Shown here: in pieces, positions 19,737 to 27,447 of the stretch
Layout of the letters: each line of letters begins with the position of its first letter
How positions within the stretch are numbered: position 1 is the first letter of the stretch
Assembly (NCBI GenBank): GCA_934501535.1
Contig: CAKSUM010000002.1
Location: 62,001-126,000 of the forward strand
Source of the DNA: an uncultured Clostridia bacterium
GTDB lineage: Bacteria; Bacillota; Clostridia; UBA1381
DNA length: 64,000 nt
Reading direction: 5' to 3'
Program-made: the position numbers and the translations under genes
The notes under the pieces: generated by a model
Told to the model about the DNA's origin: nothing
Database searches by the model: none
The model's input: only the letters and a program-made list of their open reading frames with translations

Positions 19737-21821
19737 GTGAGATGCAAAGTAGTATATGATTCTCCCGGCAGATTAAGGGTCAGATGCGGCAGCGGAGTGT
19801 TTTCCAAGCTTCAGGCGACAAGCCTGGAGGCGATGCTGTGCGGCGTGCCGGGGGTTATTTCGGTGCGCGCGGCGTATGCAAACGGCGGTATTCTGCTGAC
19901 ATATCACGGAGAAATCCGGGATGTTCTGCTGGAAAAAATCCGCGGCATTAATGCAGGAAAACTGGAGTCTGCGCCGCTTACGCCCGTGCAGGAAACCAAT
20001 GAGGAATTTAAGCGCGATTTTGTAAAAATTCTTGCAAAACGGGCGCTTACAAAGCTGTTGCTTCCGTCATTTTTGGTTGCGCCGGTAACGGTTATACGAG
20101 CAATTCCTTTTATAAAATCCGGGTTGTCGGGGCTGGCTGAAGGCAAGCTGAATGTTGCCGTATTGGACGCTGTTTCCATTTCGGCGTCGGTGCTGAACGG
20201 TTCTTACGGCACGGCGTCATCGGTAATGACGCTGCTGAATATTTCCGCACTGCTGGAAAGCTACACGCGTAAAAAGGCGAAAAATACCCTTTCGGACAGC
20301 CTTGCCATCAACATCGACAAAGTATGGAAGATTGAAAACGGCGAACCGGTGCATGTTGCACTTAAAAATATTGTCCCGGGTGATGTTGTGCGCGTGCAGC
20401 AGGGCAGTATGATACCCATAGACGGAACGGTTATATCGGGTGAAGCCGGCGTTAATGAGGCTGCAATGACGGGTGAGGCGATGCTCAGCCATAAGTCGCA
20501 GGGCGCCAGCGTATATGCCGGAACCGTTATCGAGGAAGGCTCGGTTGATATTGAGGTAACTCAGCTGCCGGATAACAGCCGGATAAACAAGGTTGTAGAG
20601 CTTATAGAAACCTCGGAGGACTTAAAATCGACGGTTCAGACGAAGGCGGAAAGCTTTGCGGACAGCCTCGTGCCGGTAAGCTTGCTTGCGTGCGCGGCGA
20701 CATATTTGCTCACCGGAAACGTAACGCGTGCGCTGTCGGTGCTGATGGTTGACTATTCGTGCGCGATTAAGCTGTCAACGCCTATATGCGTAATATCTGC
20801 CATGCGCGAAGCGGCGGAATATAATATAATGGTAAAGGGCGGCAGATTTTTGGAGAACTATGCCCATGCGGATACGATTATGTTTGATAAAACGGGTACG
20901 CTGACGGTATCCTGTCCCGACCTTGCCGAAATTATGGTGTTTGAGGGATACTCCGAGGAGGAAATACTGCGCATAGCGGCATGCCTTGAGGAGCATTTTC
21001 CGCACAGTGTGGCGAAAGCTATCGTTCACGCGGCGGAAAAGAGAGATTTGAAACATTCCGAGGAGCATGCAGAGGTGGAATATATTGTTGCACACGGTAT
21101 AGCGACCAAGCTGCACGGCGAAAAGGCGCTAATCGGCAGTGCTCATTTCATTTTCGATGACGAGGGAATAACGGTTACCGAAGAACAGCACCGAAAAATC
21201 AAGGCTCTCGGCGAGAAGTATTCGCTGGTTTACCTGGCGATAGGCGGAAAGCTTTGCGGTGTGCTCTGCATCACCGACCCGATACGCGAGGACGCGGCGA
21301 CAGCCATTGCGGAGCTGCGCGGCAGAGGGTTTGATAACATAGTCATGATTACGGGTGACGGCGAATCCACCGCAAAAAGCGTTTGCAATGCGCTGTCGAT
21401 TGATAAATACCACGCGCGTGTCCTTCCGGAGGACAAGCTGAATATTATCAATGAGATGAAAGCAAAAGGACATAAAGTTGTCATGGTCGGTGACGGAATT
21501 AATGATTCACCGGCACTTGCCGCAGCAGATGTGTCGGTCGCGATGAAAGACGCGTCCGATATTGCGCGCGAGGTGGCGGATATAACTCTGCTTACATCGG
21601 ATTTGGAAAGGCTTGCGGTTCTGCGCGATTTGAGTGAAAATCTGTTTAAGCGGATTTACAATAACTACAGGTTTACGTCTGTATTTAACAGCGCGCTGAT
21701 ACTGTCCGGAATTTTAGGAATAATTTCACCGGTAACGTCTGCGCTGCTGCATAATATCTCTACGATGGGAATGTGCGCGAACAGCATGAAGCCGTTTCTT
21801 GATGAAAAGAACGTAAAGTAA
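19737..21821 (+). CDS. P1B-type heavy-metal translocating ATPase
   Basis: A 694-residue membrane pump. Residues 1-75 form a degenerate HMA_2-like domain (SPGRLRVR) without a CxxC site. The actuator loop has TGEA (AAMTGEAM), the phosphorylation site is D384 in DKTGT, and the hinge is GDGINDSPA. The membrane metal site normally written CPC is replaced here by Tyr-Ser-Cys (C342 in YSCAIKLSTP), so classical Cu/Zn specificity should not be assumed. The GTG start follows AGGAAG by about 12 bases. It is translated after the small DUF6110-like protein from the same leader and is ended by a strong terminator. Export of a transition metal is likely; which metal is unknown. Confidence 0.88.
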   Translation: MRCKVVYDSPGRLRVRCGSGVFSKLQATSLEAMLCGVPGVISVRAAYANGGILLTYHGEIRDVLLEKIRGINAGKLESAPLTPVQETNEEFKRDFVKILAKRALTKLLLPSFLVAPVTVIRAIPFIKSGLSGLAEGKLNVAVLDAVSISASVLNGSYGTASSVMTLLNISALLESYTRKKAKNTLSDSLAINIDKVWKIENGEPVHVALKNIVPGDVVRVQQGSMIPIDGTVISGEAGVNEAAMTGEAMLSHKSQGASVYAGTVIEEGSVDIEVTQLPDNSRINKVVELIETSEDLKSTVQTKAESFADSLVPVSLLACAATYLLTGNVTRALSVLMVDYSCAIKLSTPICVISAMREAAEYNIMVKGGRFLENYAHADTIMFDKTGTLTVSCPDLAEIMVFEGYSEEEILRIAACLEEHFPHSVAKAIVHAAEKRDLKHSEEHAEVEYIVAHGIATKLHGEKALIGSAHFIFDDEGITVTEEQHRKIKALGEKYSLVYLAIGGKLCGVLCITDPIREDAATAIAELRGRGFDNIVMITGDGESTAKSVCNALSIDKYHARVLPEDKLNIINEMKAKGHKVVMVGDGINDSPALAAADVSVAMKDASDIAREVADITLLTSDLERLAVLRDLSENLFKRIYNNYRFTSVFNSALILSGILGIISPVTSALLHNISTMGMCANSMKPFLDEKNVK

Positions 21822-21836
21822 ACAGGTAAATTTAAA

Positions 21837-21876
21837 GGGCGTGCAGCAGGATAATTCTGCTGCACGCCCGATTTTT
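21837..21876 (+). terminator. Intrinsic terminator of the metal ATPase operon
   Basis: A perfect 13-bp stem (GGGCGTGCAGCAG with its complement) with a 7-base loop is followed by GATTTTTAT. It stands between convergent genes and the stem would also serve the minus-strand hydrolase, though the T-run is better on the plus strand. Confidence 0.88.
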
Positions 21877-21884
21877 ATATGCAG

Positions 21885-23999
21885 TTACATTCTTTTTAAT
21901 ACTGTCCCCTCGGGCAGATTAGCATGTACAGCCTTTATTCCCTCGGGGCAGGTCAGGGTAAAGGTTTTATTTTTATATCCGACGGTTATATTCCCGAGCG
22001 GTGTCGGGATAACCGCGTCAAAAGACTCAAGACTGCCGGGACGCGGACATAATGATATTTCTTCAAAACCGGGTTTTGACGGTTTTATGCCGCAGACGTA
22101 TGCGCGCATGAGATATGCCGTGCCTGCCGACCATGCGTGGCAGGTGAGATTCCAAGGTTTTTCGGCGTCATTCCATGCGTATTCCCAAAAAGTTTTTGCG
22201 CCTTTTTTCAGCATGCCGCCCCAGGTTCGGCGAATAAGCTCAAGTGCGTCATCGGGAGAGCCGTATTTGAAATGAGCCTCCGCTTCATATGTATTCATGA
22301 GCGGCGAAATCACTTCGCTGCCTTTAAAATTACTGTATTCCATATCTTCGGTATCGATGGCGCGGTCTGCCATTGCAGAGCCGTATTCCGACCACATGCT
22401 GTTTTTCAGATAAAGCAATGCAGAGTGTTTCTGCTCGGGTGACGCCGCACCGAAAAGTACGGCGAGCGCGTTTCCGTCCTGAGAAACATACGGTTTTCCC
22501 TTGTCGCGGAATGTATGCAGGTCATTATCCCACAAAAGACTTGAAACGGCACCGCGGGTTTTGTCCGCAAGCGAATTAAAGCGGTCGGATTTTTTCTGTT
22601 TTCCGAGCAGCTCGGCAAGCTGTGCCGCCGCATGAAATGTCTCGCCGGCAAGTGCATTTAAGAATACCTTGTAGCCCGTGCGGTTTCCCGAACAGGTGTA
22701 ATCGACTATGGAAAATCCGCGGCGGTGGTCATCATGGAGCAGCGGCTGATATATCAGTCCGTCGGGATTTAGCTTGTCTGCATACCAGTCCGCGTTCATT
22801 TCAACGCTGTTCCAAAGCTTCTTTGCGGTGCGCAAATCGCCCGTCCAATACACGTAATCGAGGACCATAATTACATACCATGCAGGGTAATCCCATAAAC
22901 CGCGCTCTTCGGAACGCGAATATACATGCCCCGGAGTAAGAATGGCGTTCATGCCGTGTTTTATTGTAAAGAAAGCCTTTGCCAAAGCGGTATCGCCGTA
23001 GAGACATGCCGCAAGCAGACCGCACATACGGACATCGCCCGAAAAACCGAGCATTTCCCACCGCGGACAGCTTTCAAATTCTTGATGCATATTAACGCGG
23101 AGTGTATATTCGGCTGTTTCGTCAATTTTATTCAGCAGCTCGTCGCTGCAATGAAATTTGCCTATAAAGTCCGCCGGATATGTGCTCTGATGTACGCCGA
23201 TATATGACGGAACAAGCCCGGTATCCGACACAACGCGCAGATACCGCATCGCTCGGCGGCGATATATGCGAACCTTTCCGTCGGGCGGAATAACCGCCTC
23301 CACAGTAAGATTTTGAATGACGGTTTTTGAATTTTCAAGTTCTTTTGTTGTTTCGTACAAATCAAAATAGAGTATTATTTTTTCGCCGAAACCGCTTTTA
23401 AAGTGCAGTTCGGGGTAGCCCACAACCGTTTTGCCGAAATCATATATGTTCATGTGCAGCTTTTTTTCAGGAACGAGTATTTTTTCGGGCTGCAACTTCC
23501 AAACGGGAGCAGGTTTCCAGCAATTTGCAATGTCCTCGCTGCCGACGTGCATTATCGGCTCCGCATTAACCCAGCTGCTGTCATCAAAATCCGTGCCGCA
23601 CCAATTATCGCTGCGTGAAGTGCTGCAAAGCACGCTGCTGTCGGAATTGATGCGCTTTCTTCCGAGGTCAAGAGAAAATGCGAGCATGGAGTTACTTTCT
23701 TTTATCAGCTTGCGTGCGGATTTTTCAAATGTCTGAAAATAGTCGCCCCCGAGCTTGAACGCAAGCACATTTTTGCCGCGTTTAATATACGGCAGAATGT
23801 CAAATGCGGCAACGCGCCCGGGGTGTCTGCCCTGACAACATTCGACAAATTTTCCGTTCACAAAAAGAGCGCTGTGCCCCTCGGAAAGCATGCGGATAAC
23901 CGCAGTTTTCGGCAGATTGCCGACGGTAAAGCTTTTTCGGAAATATACAAATTCGTCTGCGGAAACAGCAGGCGGCATTAAGAAAAATATATCGTTCAT
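21885..23999 (-). CDS. GH78-like alpha-L-rhamnosidase family protein, cytoplasmic
   Basis: A 704-residue protein without a signal peptide. The N-terminal ~280 residues hold the beta-sandwich domains of bacterial rhamnosidases (RKSFTV, FVNGK, a VGYPEL strand). An (alpha/alpha)6 barrel follows, with the catalytic-region motif ESCPRWEMLGFSGD at about 309-322; in GH78 the equivalent reads DCPQRDERLGWTGD, so E315 may be the functional glutamate while the paired Asp is altered. A C-terminal beta domain ends the protein (PTPLGNITVGY). It is shorter than typical 900-1100-residue GH78 enzymes. It likely hydrolyses imported rhamnosides from pectin or other plant glycans. RBS GGAGGGG precedes the ATG. 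A promoter with three 37-bp repeats lies upstream. Confidence 0.78.
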   Translation of the reverse strand: MNDIFFLMPPAVSADEFVYFRKSFTVGNLPKTAVIRMLSEGHSALFVNGKFVECCQGRHPGRVAAFDILPYIKRGKNVLAFKLGGDYFQTFEKSARKLIKESNSMLAFSLDLGRKRINSDSSVLCSTSRSDNWCGTDFDDSSWVNAEPIMHVGSEDIANCWKPAPVWKLQPEKILVPEKKLHMNIYDFGKTVVGYPELHFKSGFGEKIILYFDLYETTKELENSKTVIQNLTVEAVIPPDGKVRIYRRRAMRYLRVVSDTGLVPSYIGVHQSTYPADFIGKFHCSDELLNKIDETAEYTLRVNMHQEFESCPRWEMLGFSGDVRMCGLLAACLYGDTALAKAFFTIKHGMNAILTPGHVYSRSEERGLWDYPAWYVIMVLDYVYWTGDLRTAKKLWNSVEMNADWYADKLNPDGLIYQPLLHDDHRRGFSIVDYTCSGNRTGYKVFLNALAGETFHAAAQLAELLGKQKKSDRFNSLADKTRGAVSSLLWDNDLHTFRDKGKPYVSQDGNALAVLFGAASPEQKHSALLYLKNSMWSEYGSAMADRAIDTEDMEYSNFKGSEVISPLMNTYEAEAHFKYGSPDDALELIRRTWGGMLKKGAKTFWEYAWNDAEKPWNLTCHAWSAGTAYLMRAYVCGIKPSKPGFEEISLCPRPGSLESFDAVIPTPLGNITVGYKNKTFTLTCPEGIKAVHANLPEGTVLKRM

Positions 24000-24033
24000 A
24001 TGAGTACCCCTCCGTAATCAAAATGATACTGTA

Positions 24034-24061
24034 ATTATATCATAAAGCTGATTAAAGTCAA
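24034..24061 (-). promoter_or_regulatory. Promoter of the GH78-like gene
   Basis: Read on the minus strand, TTGACT and TATAAT are 16 bases apart and lie about 35-60 bases before the start codon. The -35 element is the end of the nearest copy of the 37-bp repeat, so repeat-bound protein would contact or block RNA polymerase. Confidence 0.75.
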
Positions 24062-24156
24062 CCCGTAAAAGTGAAAATAACCGGCTGATTAAGGTCAATC
24101 CGTAAAAGTGAAAATAACCGGCTGATTAAAGTCAACCCCTAAAGTGAAAAGAACCG
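24047..24156. repeat. Three head-to-tail 37-bp repeats upstream of the GH78-like gene
   Basis: Units start at 24047, 24084 and 24121 (37, 37 and 36 bases) and differ at only a few positions. Each begins GCTGATTAAAGTCAA or a near copy and ends GAAAATAACCG or a near copy. There are no spacers, so this is not a CRISPR. The unit nearest the gene supplies its -35 hexamer, and the same TTGAC core recurs in each unit. Tandem binding sites for a sugar-responsive activator or repressor are the simplest reading. Confidence 0.85.
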
Positions 24157-24182
24157 CAGCAATAATTTGCTACAGTTCTTTT
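24147..24182 (-). terminator. Terminator of pyrG
   Basis: AAAAGAAC pairs with GTTCTTTT around an inner AGCAA/TTGCT stem. On the minus strand it lies about 28 bases after the pyrG stop and is followed by a T-rich stretch. Its outer arm overlaps the last 37-bp repeat. Confidence 0.75.
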
Positions 24183-24209
24183 CGGAGTACATATGAACAA
24201 TGTGACTAA

Positions 24210-25805
24210 CTATTTATCAAGCGCCGCCTTTATAAATCCGGAGAAAAGCGGGTGCGCTTTGTTCGGGCGTGACTTAAATTCCGGGTGGAACTGTACGCCG
24301 ATGTAGAAATCATTTTCGGGAATTTCAACCGTTTCAACGATGTGTCCGTCGGGCGATGTGCCGCTCAAAACAAGTCCGTGCGCTTTCATTGCGTCGCGGT
24401 AATCGTTGTTAAATTCGTATCTGTGACGGTGTCTTTCGGAAATCAGCGTGCTGCCGTAGCAGGAATACATCTGCGTATTTTCGGCAACTTTGCACGGATA
24501 TGCGCCAAGACGGAGCGTGCCGCCTTTTGCGATTTCGTCGTTTTGGTCGGGCATAAAGTCAATGACCTTATTCTCTGTCTCCGCGTCAAATTCGCCGGAA
24601 TTGGCGTCCGCGATTTTGCAGACATGGCGTGCGTATTCGATAACCGCAATCTGCATACCCAGGCAAATGCCGAGGTACGGAATGTTGTTTTCACGCGCGT
24701 ACTGCGCTGCGGTAATCATTCCCTCTATACCGCGGTTTCCGAAGCCTCCGGGGACGATTATGCCGCCGCAGCCTTGCAGGGCTTCGGCAACGTTCTCCGG
24801 TGTAATCAGCTCGGAATCAATCCATTCTATTTCAACCTTTGCGTCATGCTCATAGCCGGCATGACGGAGCGCCTCGGCGACCGACAGGTATGCGTCATGC
24901 AGCTGAACATATTTTCCGACAAGCGCGATTTTGACGCTCTTGCTGCGTGACGATATGCGCGAAAGCATTTCGTTCCATTCTTTCAGGTTGGGTTCGGGCG
25001 CATCTATGCCGAGTTCACGGCAGACAATCTGTGAGAAATTATTCTTTTCAAGCATAAGCGGTGCTTCGTAAAGTACCGGTATAGTCATGTTTTCAATTAC
25101 GCAGTCGGGCTTAACGTTACAGAAAAGCGAAATTTTGCGGAAGATGGACTCTTCAAGGTGCTCATCGCAGCGGAGCACGATGATGTCGGGAAGAATACCC
25201 ATGCCGCGCAGCTCTTTTACCGAGTGCTGTGTAGGCTTTGATTTATGTTCCTCCGAGCCGTGCAGATACGGTACGAGCGTAACATGTATGTAGAGCGAGT
25301 TTTCCTGTCCTACTTCAAGCCCTACCTGACGGATTGCCTCCAAAAACGGCTGACTTTCTATATCGCCGGTTGTGCCGCCGATTTCAGTGATAACAACGTC
25401 TGCGCTGGTCTTTTTGCCTACCGAGTAGATAAAATTCTTGATTTCGTTCGTGATATGCGGAATAACCTGAACCGTTTCGCCGAGATATTCGCCGTTGCGT
25501 TCTTTATTTAAAACATTCTGATAAACCTTGCCGGTTGTCAGATTGGAAAATTTATTGAGGTTTTCGTCAATGAACCGTTCGTAATGACCGAGGTCAAGGT
25601 CGGTTTCTGCGCCGTCCTCGGTTACAAAAACTTCGCCGTGCTGATACGGACTCATCGTGCCGGGGTCAACATTAACATAAGGGTCCAGCTTCTGTGCCGC
25701 AACCTTAAGCCCCCTCGCTTTAAGCAATCTTCCCAGGGACGCCGCCGTTATGCCCTTTCCCAGTCCGGAAACCACGCCGCCCGTAACAAAAATATATTTT
25801 GTCAT
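24210..25805 (-). CDS. pyrG: CTP synthase
   Basis: A 531-residue enzyme that aminates UTP to CTP using glutamine and ATP; full length for the family. The synthetase domain (about 1-270) opens with KYIFVTGGVVSGLGKGI and carries the DPYVNVDPGTM segment. The class I glutaminase domain has the nucleophile C381 in GICLGMQ and the HPEF motif near the C-terminus. The start is supported by AGAAGGAG. It is transcribed from its own promoter through a ~190-nucleotide leader that contains two terminator-like hairpins, suggesting attenuation by pyrimidine supply. It is the only pyrimidine gene in the window and stands alone between queT and the GH78-like gene. Confidence 0.98.
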   Translation of the reverse strand: MTKYIFVTGGVVSGLGKGITAASLGRLLKARGLKVAAQKLDPYVNVDPGTMSPYQHGEVFVTEDGAETDLDLGHYERFIDENLNKFSNLTTGKVYQNVLNKERNGEYLGETVQVIPHITNEIKNFIYSVGKKTSADVVITEIGGTTGDIESQPFLEAIRQVGLEVGQENSLYIHVTLVPYLHGSEEHKSKPTQHSVKELRGMGILPDIIVLRCDEHLEESIFRKISLFCNVKPDCVIENMTIPVLYEAPLMLEKNNFSQIVCRELGIDAPEPNLKEWNEMLSRISSRSKSVKIALVGKYVQLHDAYLSVAEALRHAGYEHDAKVEIEWIDSELITPENVAEALQGCGGIIVPGGFGNRGIEGMITAAQYARENNIPYLGICLGMQIAVIEYARHVCKIADANSGEFDAETENKVIDFMPDQNDEIAKGGTLRLGAYPCKVAENTQMYSCYGSTLISERHRHRYEFNNDYRDAMKAHGLVLSGTSPDGHIVETVEIPENDFYIGVQFHPEFKSRPNKAHPLFSGFIKAALDK

Positions 25806-25842
25806 CTTTAATATTCTCCTTCTTCAATAATAACAAAACAGT

Positions 25843-25866
25843 AAAAGCACCGGATCGGGTGCTTTT
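25843..25866 (-). terminator. Terminator-like hairpin just before pyrG (candidate attenuator)
   Basis: AAAAGCACC pairs perfectly with GGTGCTTTT around a 6-base loop, ending in a T-run on the minus strand some 38 bases before the pyrG start. Its position inside the leader implies conditional termination. CTP-dependent attenuation of pyrG is known in Bacillus and Lactococcus, but the GGGC transcription start used there is not seen at this promoter. Confidence 0.65.
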
Positions 25867-25953
25867 ATTTTCGCGAAAAAACGCATTTTTTTCATATCAG
25901 AAGGAGCATATCCCTCTAATATCAAGAATTTTACCGACATAGCCGGTATCTAT

Positions 25954-25989
25954 AAAAAAGGGGTACTCATCAGACCTAAATGAACACCC
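25954..25989 (-). terminator. Early hairpin with T-run in the pyrG leader or queT terminator
   Basis: On the minus strand GGGTGTTCAT pairs with ATGAGTACCC (including two G-U pairs) across a 9-base loop and is followed by CCTTTTTT. It begins only ~5 bases after the expected pyrG transcription start. It could end the queT transcript, attenuate pyrG, or do both. Confidence 0.5.
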
Positions 25990-26000
25990 TTGTTTTAATT

Positions 26001-26029
26001 ATTATATCACTTTATACTGCGGCTGTCAA
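26001..26029 (-). promoter_or_regulatory. Promoter of pyrG
   Basis: On the minus strand TTGACA and TATAAT are spaced by 17 bases, a near-consensus sigma-A promoter. The expected start is near 25994, about 190 bases before the pyrG ATG. Confidence 0.85.
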
Positions 26030-26042
26030 CAATTTTTGACGA

Positions 26043-26519
26043 TTAAAAAAACTTTTTGTATTTTTTTAGCGTTATATACAAAACCGAGCCGAAAACTCCG
26101 CATGAAATTAATTCGCCGGCGCCGACGGTAAGCATAAAATACGGTATGCCGCCGGTAAGACCGTAGCCGTATGCGAGCACGAACGGCACGATTACGGTAT
26201 TTGCGATTATGGGTGCGGCAATTGCGGCGGGCGGCATGTGCCGGAGCTTATATGTGCCGACTGCGCCGATAAGCGTCGCAAGGCTGCCGAAAATTACGTC
26301 CCATACAATTCCGCCGGCGAGCAGATTGGAAAGTATGCAGCCGACGAACAGCCCCATGATTGCCGCCGGTGAGAACATCGGCAGTATGCACAGCGCTTCG
26401 GAAAAACGCAGCTGAACCGCGCCGCTGTCCAGACCGAACGCGTGCGAAAGCATGGTGAGGACAACGTACAGTGCCGCTGTCATCGCTCCCTGAGTGAGAC
26501 ATGTTGTTTGTTTTTTCAT
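26043..26519 (-). CDS. queT: QueT-family queuosine precursor transporter (ECF substrate-binding subunit)
   Basis: A 158-residue integral membrane protein with about five or six hydrophobic segments. It has the family pattern: an N-terminal GAMTAALYVVLTML segment, then VQLRFSEAL, then a PAAIMGLFVGCILSNLL helix and a FGSLATLIGA helix. QueT proteins are S components of energy-coupling-factor importers for queuosine precursors such as preQ1, used in tRNA wobble modification. The assignment is backed by a preQ1-I riboswitch immediately upstream. The general EcfAAT module is not in the window. It lies directly downstream of bioY on the same strand but has its own promoter. Confidence 0.93.
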   Translation of the reverse strand: MKKQTTCLTQGAMTAALYVVLTMLSHAFGLDSGAVQLRFSEALCILPMFSPAAIMGLFVGCILSNLLAGGIVWDVIFGSLATLIGAVGTYKLRHMPPAAIAAPIIANTVIVPFVLAYGYGLTGGIPYFMLTVGAGELISCGVFGSVLYITLKKYKKFF

Positions 26520-26526
26520 AATATTT

Positions 26527-26570
26527 CTCCTTTAGTTTTGTTTTAAGTGAGGAAGGTCTCGAACTCACTG
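26527..26570 (-). promoter_or_regulatory. preQ1-I riboswitch controlling queT
   Basis: The minus strand shows the compact preQ1-I pattern: a GTGAG/CTCAC stem, a loop with the TTCGAGACC core, then an A-rich tail AAAACAAAACTAAAGGAG. In this class the tail pseudoknots into the loop. The tail here runs straight into the ribosome site AAGGAG, so preQ1 binding should block queT translation. The 5' end is set by the promoter 14 bases upstream. Confidence 0.88.
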
Positions 26571-26583
26571 ATTTATTACCTAT

Positions 26584-26612
26584 ATAATATCACAAATTTT
26601 GTACCGTGTCAA
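26584..26612 (-). promoter_or_regulatory. Promoter of queT
   Basis: On the minus strand TTGACA and TATTAT are separated by 17 bases. The -35 element almost touches the bioY stop codon; the start would lie near 26577, just before the riboswitch. Confidence 0.8.
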
Positions 26613-26613
26613 A

Positions 26614-27147
26614 TCATATGCCGGAAACGGGCGGAAGTCTTTTCACAAGCAGCGCTGCAAGAAAGAGCTTGACGGCGTCGGGGAGGATAAACGGTGTCAC
26701 ACATGTCAGCAACGCGTACATCAAGCCTTTTTCGGCATAGATGTGAACGTACCATGCCGTGCCGAGCGCATAGCAGACAACAAGCCCCAAGAACATGCCG
26801 GCGAATGTGACGGGGATTTTTTTTGCGGAACGCTTTGCGAAAAATCCCGCAATTGCTGCAAATGGTATCAGCCCAATGATATATCCGCCGGTTCCTCCGA
26901 GCAGTACCGGAAAGCCTGCGCGGAATCCGGCAAACACCGGTATTCCGGCGATGCCGAGCAATATGTAGACGAGAACGGCGCCGACGCCCCTTTTTACACC
27001 GAAATATCCGCCTATGAACGCCGCCGCAAAGGTTTGTAGCGTGAACGGAATTGTCCCCGGTATGCTTATCTGCGAGCAGATTGCGAGTATTGCGGCGCTA
27101 ATTGCCATATATACAATATCTTGTGTTTTTAATCGTGTTTTTGTCAT
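26614..27147 (-). CDS. bioY: Biotin transporter BioY
   Basis: A 177-residue membrane protein with about six segments; the substrate-binding S component of a biotin ECF importer. Family hallmarks are the N-terminal MAISAAILAICSQISIPG segment, the FTLQTFAAAFIGG helix and the RAGFPVLLGGTGGYIIG signature. The ATG about 11 bases after AGGAG is chosen; a GTG three codons earlier overlaps the ribosome site too closely. No biotin synthesis genes accompany it, which fits a scavenger. The promoter is covered by a BirA-type operator, so biotin sufficiency should repress it. Confidence 0.96.
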   Translation of the reverse strand: MTKTRLKTQDIVYMAISAAILAICSQISIPGTIPFTLQTFAAAFIGGYFGVKRGVGAVLVYILLGIAGIPVFAGFRAGFPVLLGGTGGYIIGLIPFAAIAGFFAKRSAKKIPVTFAGMFLGLVVCYALGTAWYVHIYAEKGLMYALLTCVTPFILPDAVKLFLAALLVKRLPPVSGI

Positions 27148-27179
27148 TTCAACCACAACTCCTTTTTATTTGCAAAAAT

Positions 27180-27208
27180 ATTATATCACAAAACAACGGT
27201 ATTGTCAA
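27180..27208 (-). promoter_or_regulatory. Promoter of bioY
   Basis: On the minus strand TTGACA and TATAAT are spaced by 17 bases. The -35 hexamer is embedded in the left half of the BirA-type operator. Confidence 0.85.
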
Positions 27209-27233
27209 CCTTAAAAATAAATAGGGTTGACAA
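27202..27233. promoter_or_regulatory. BirA (biotin repressor) operator
   Basis: TTGTCAACC-N14-GGTTGACAA is a perfect inverted repeat with the half-site and spacing of BirA operators (E. coli TTGTAAACC-N16-GGTTTACAA; Firmicutes sites have GTTAAC half-sites and slightly shorter gaps). It sits on the bioY promoter, which is the expected target. The right half overlaps a plus-strand -35 element facing nrdD. Confidence 0.9.
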
Positions 27234-27255
27234 CGTGAAAGCCTTGTGGTATCAT
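27227..27255 (+). promoter_or_regulatory. Possible distal promoter toward nrdD, under the BirA operator
   Basis: TTGACA and TATCAT with a 17-base spacer face nrdD about 200 bases away. The -35 is a by-product of the palindrome, so chance is possible, but the spacing and -10 are good. Confidence 0.45.
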
Positions 27256-27338
27256 AGAAATACGGCAATGTCAAAAAAATAACGGCTTTGAAATAATTTT
27301 GTAATATAAGTTATTTGGTAAAAATATCACGTTTTCTA

Positions 27339-27366
27339 TTGCAAAAATAACAATATGTGGTATAAT
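27339..27366 (+). promoter_or_regulatory. Proximal promoter of nrdDG
   Basis: TTGCAA and TATAAT are 16 bases apart, about 82 bases before the nrdD ATG. ACAATATGTGG around the spacer vaguely resembles half of an NrdR box, but a convincing tandem box pair is not visible. Confidence 0.65.
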
Positions 27367-27447
27367 AGAAAATGCATTCGGAAACACGGTACAAGATATT
27401 GATGCATATATTTTTTATTGGGACGAAAGAAGGAGAAAGGAAAAATC

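Noticed and set aside
24047..24156. CRISPR array
   Set aside because: The 37-bp units are directly joined with no spacers, and no cas gene is nearby.
26599..27039. A 146-codon plus-strand frame opposite bioY
   Set aside because: Antisense to a well-defined BioY; no ribosome site, cysteine/lysine-rich shadow composition.
27339..27366. NrdR box at the nrdD promoter
   Set aside because: Only a partial resemblance (ACAATATGTGG) and no second box at the required phase.
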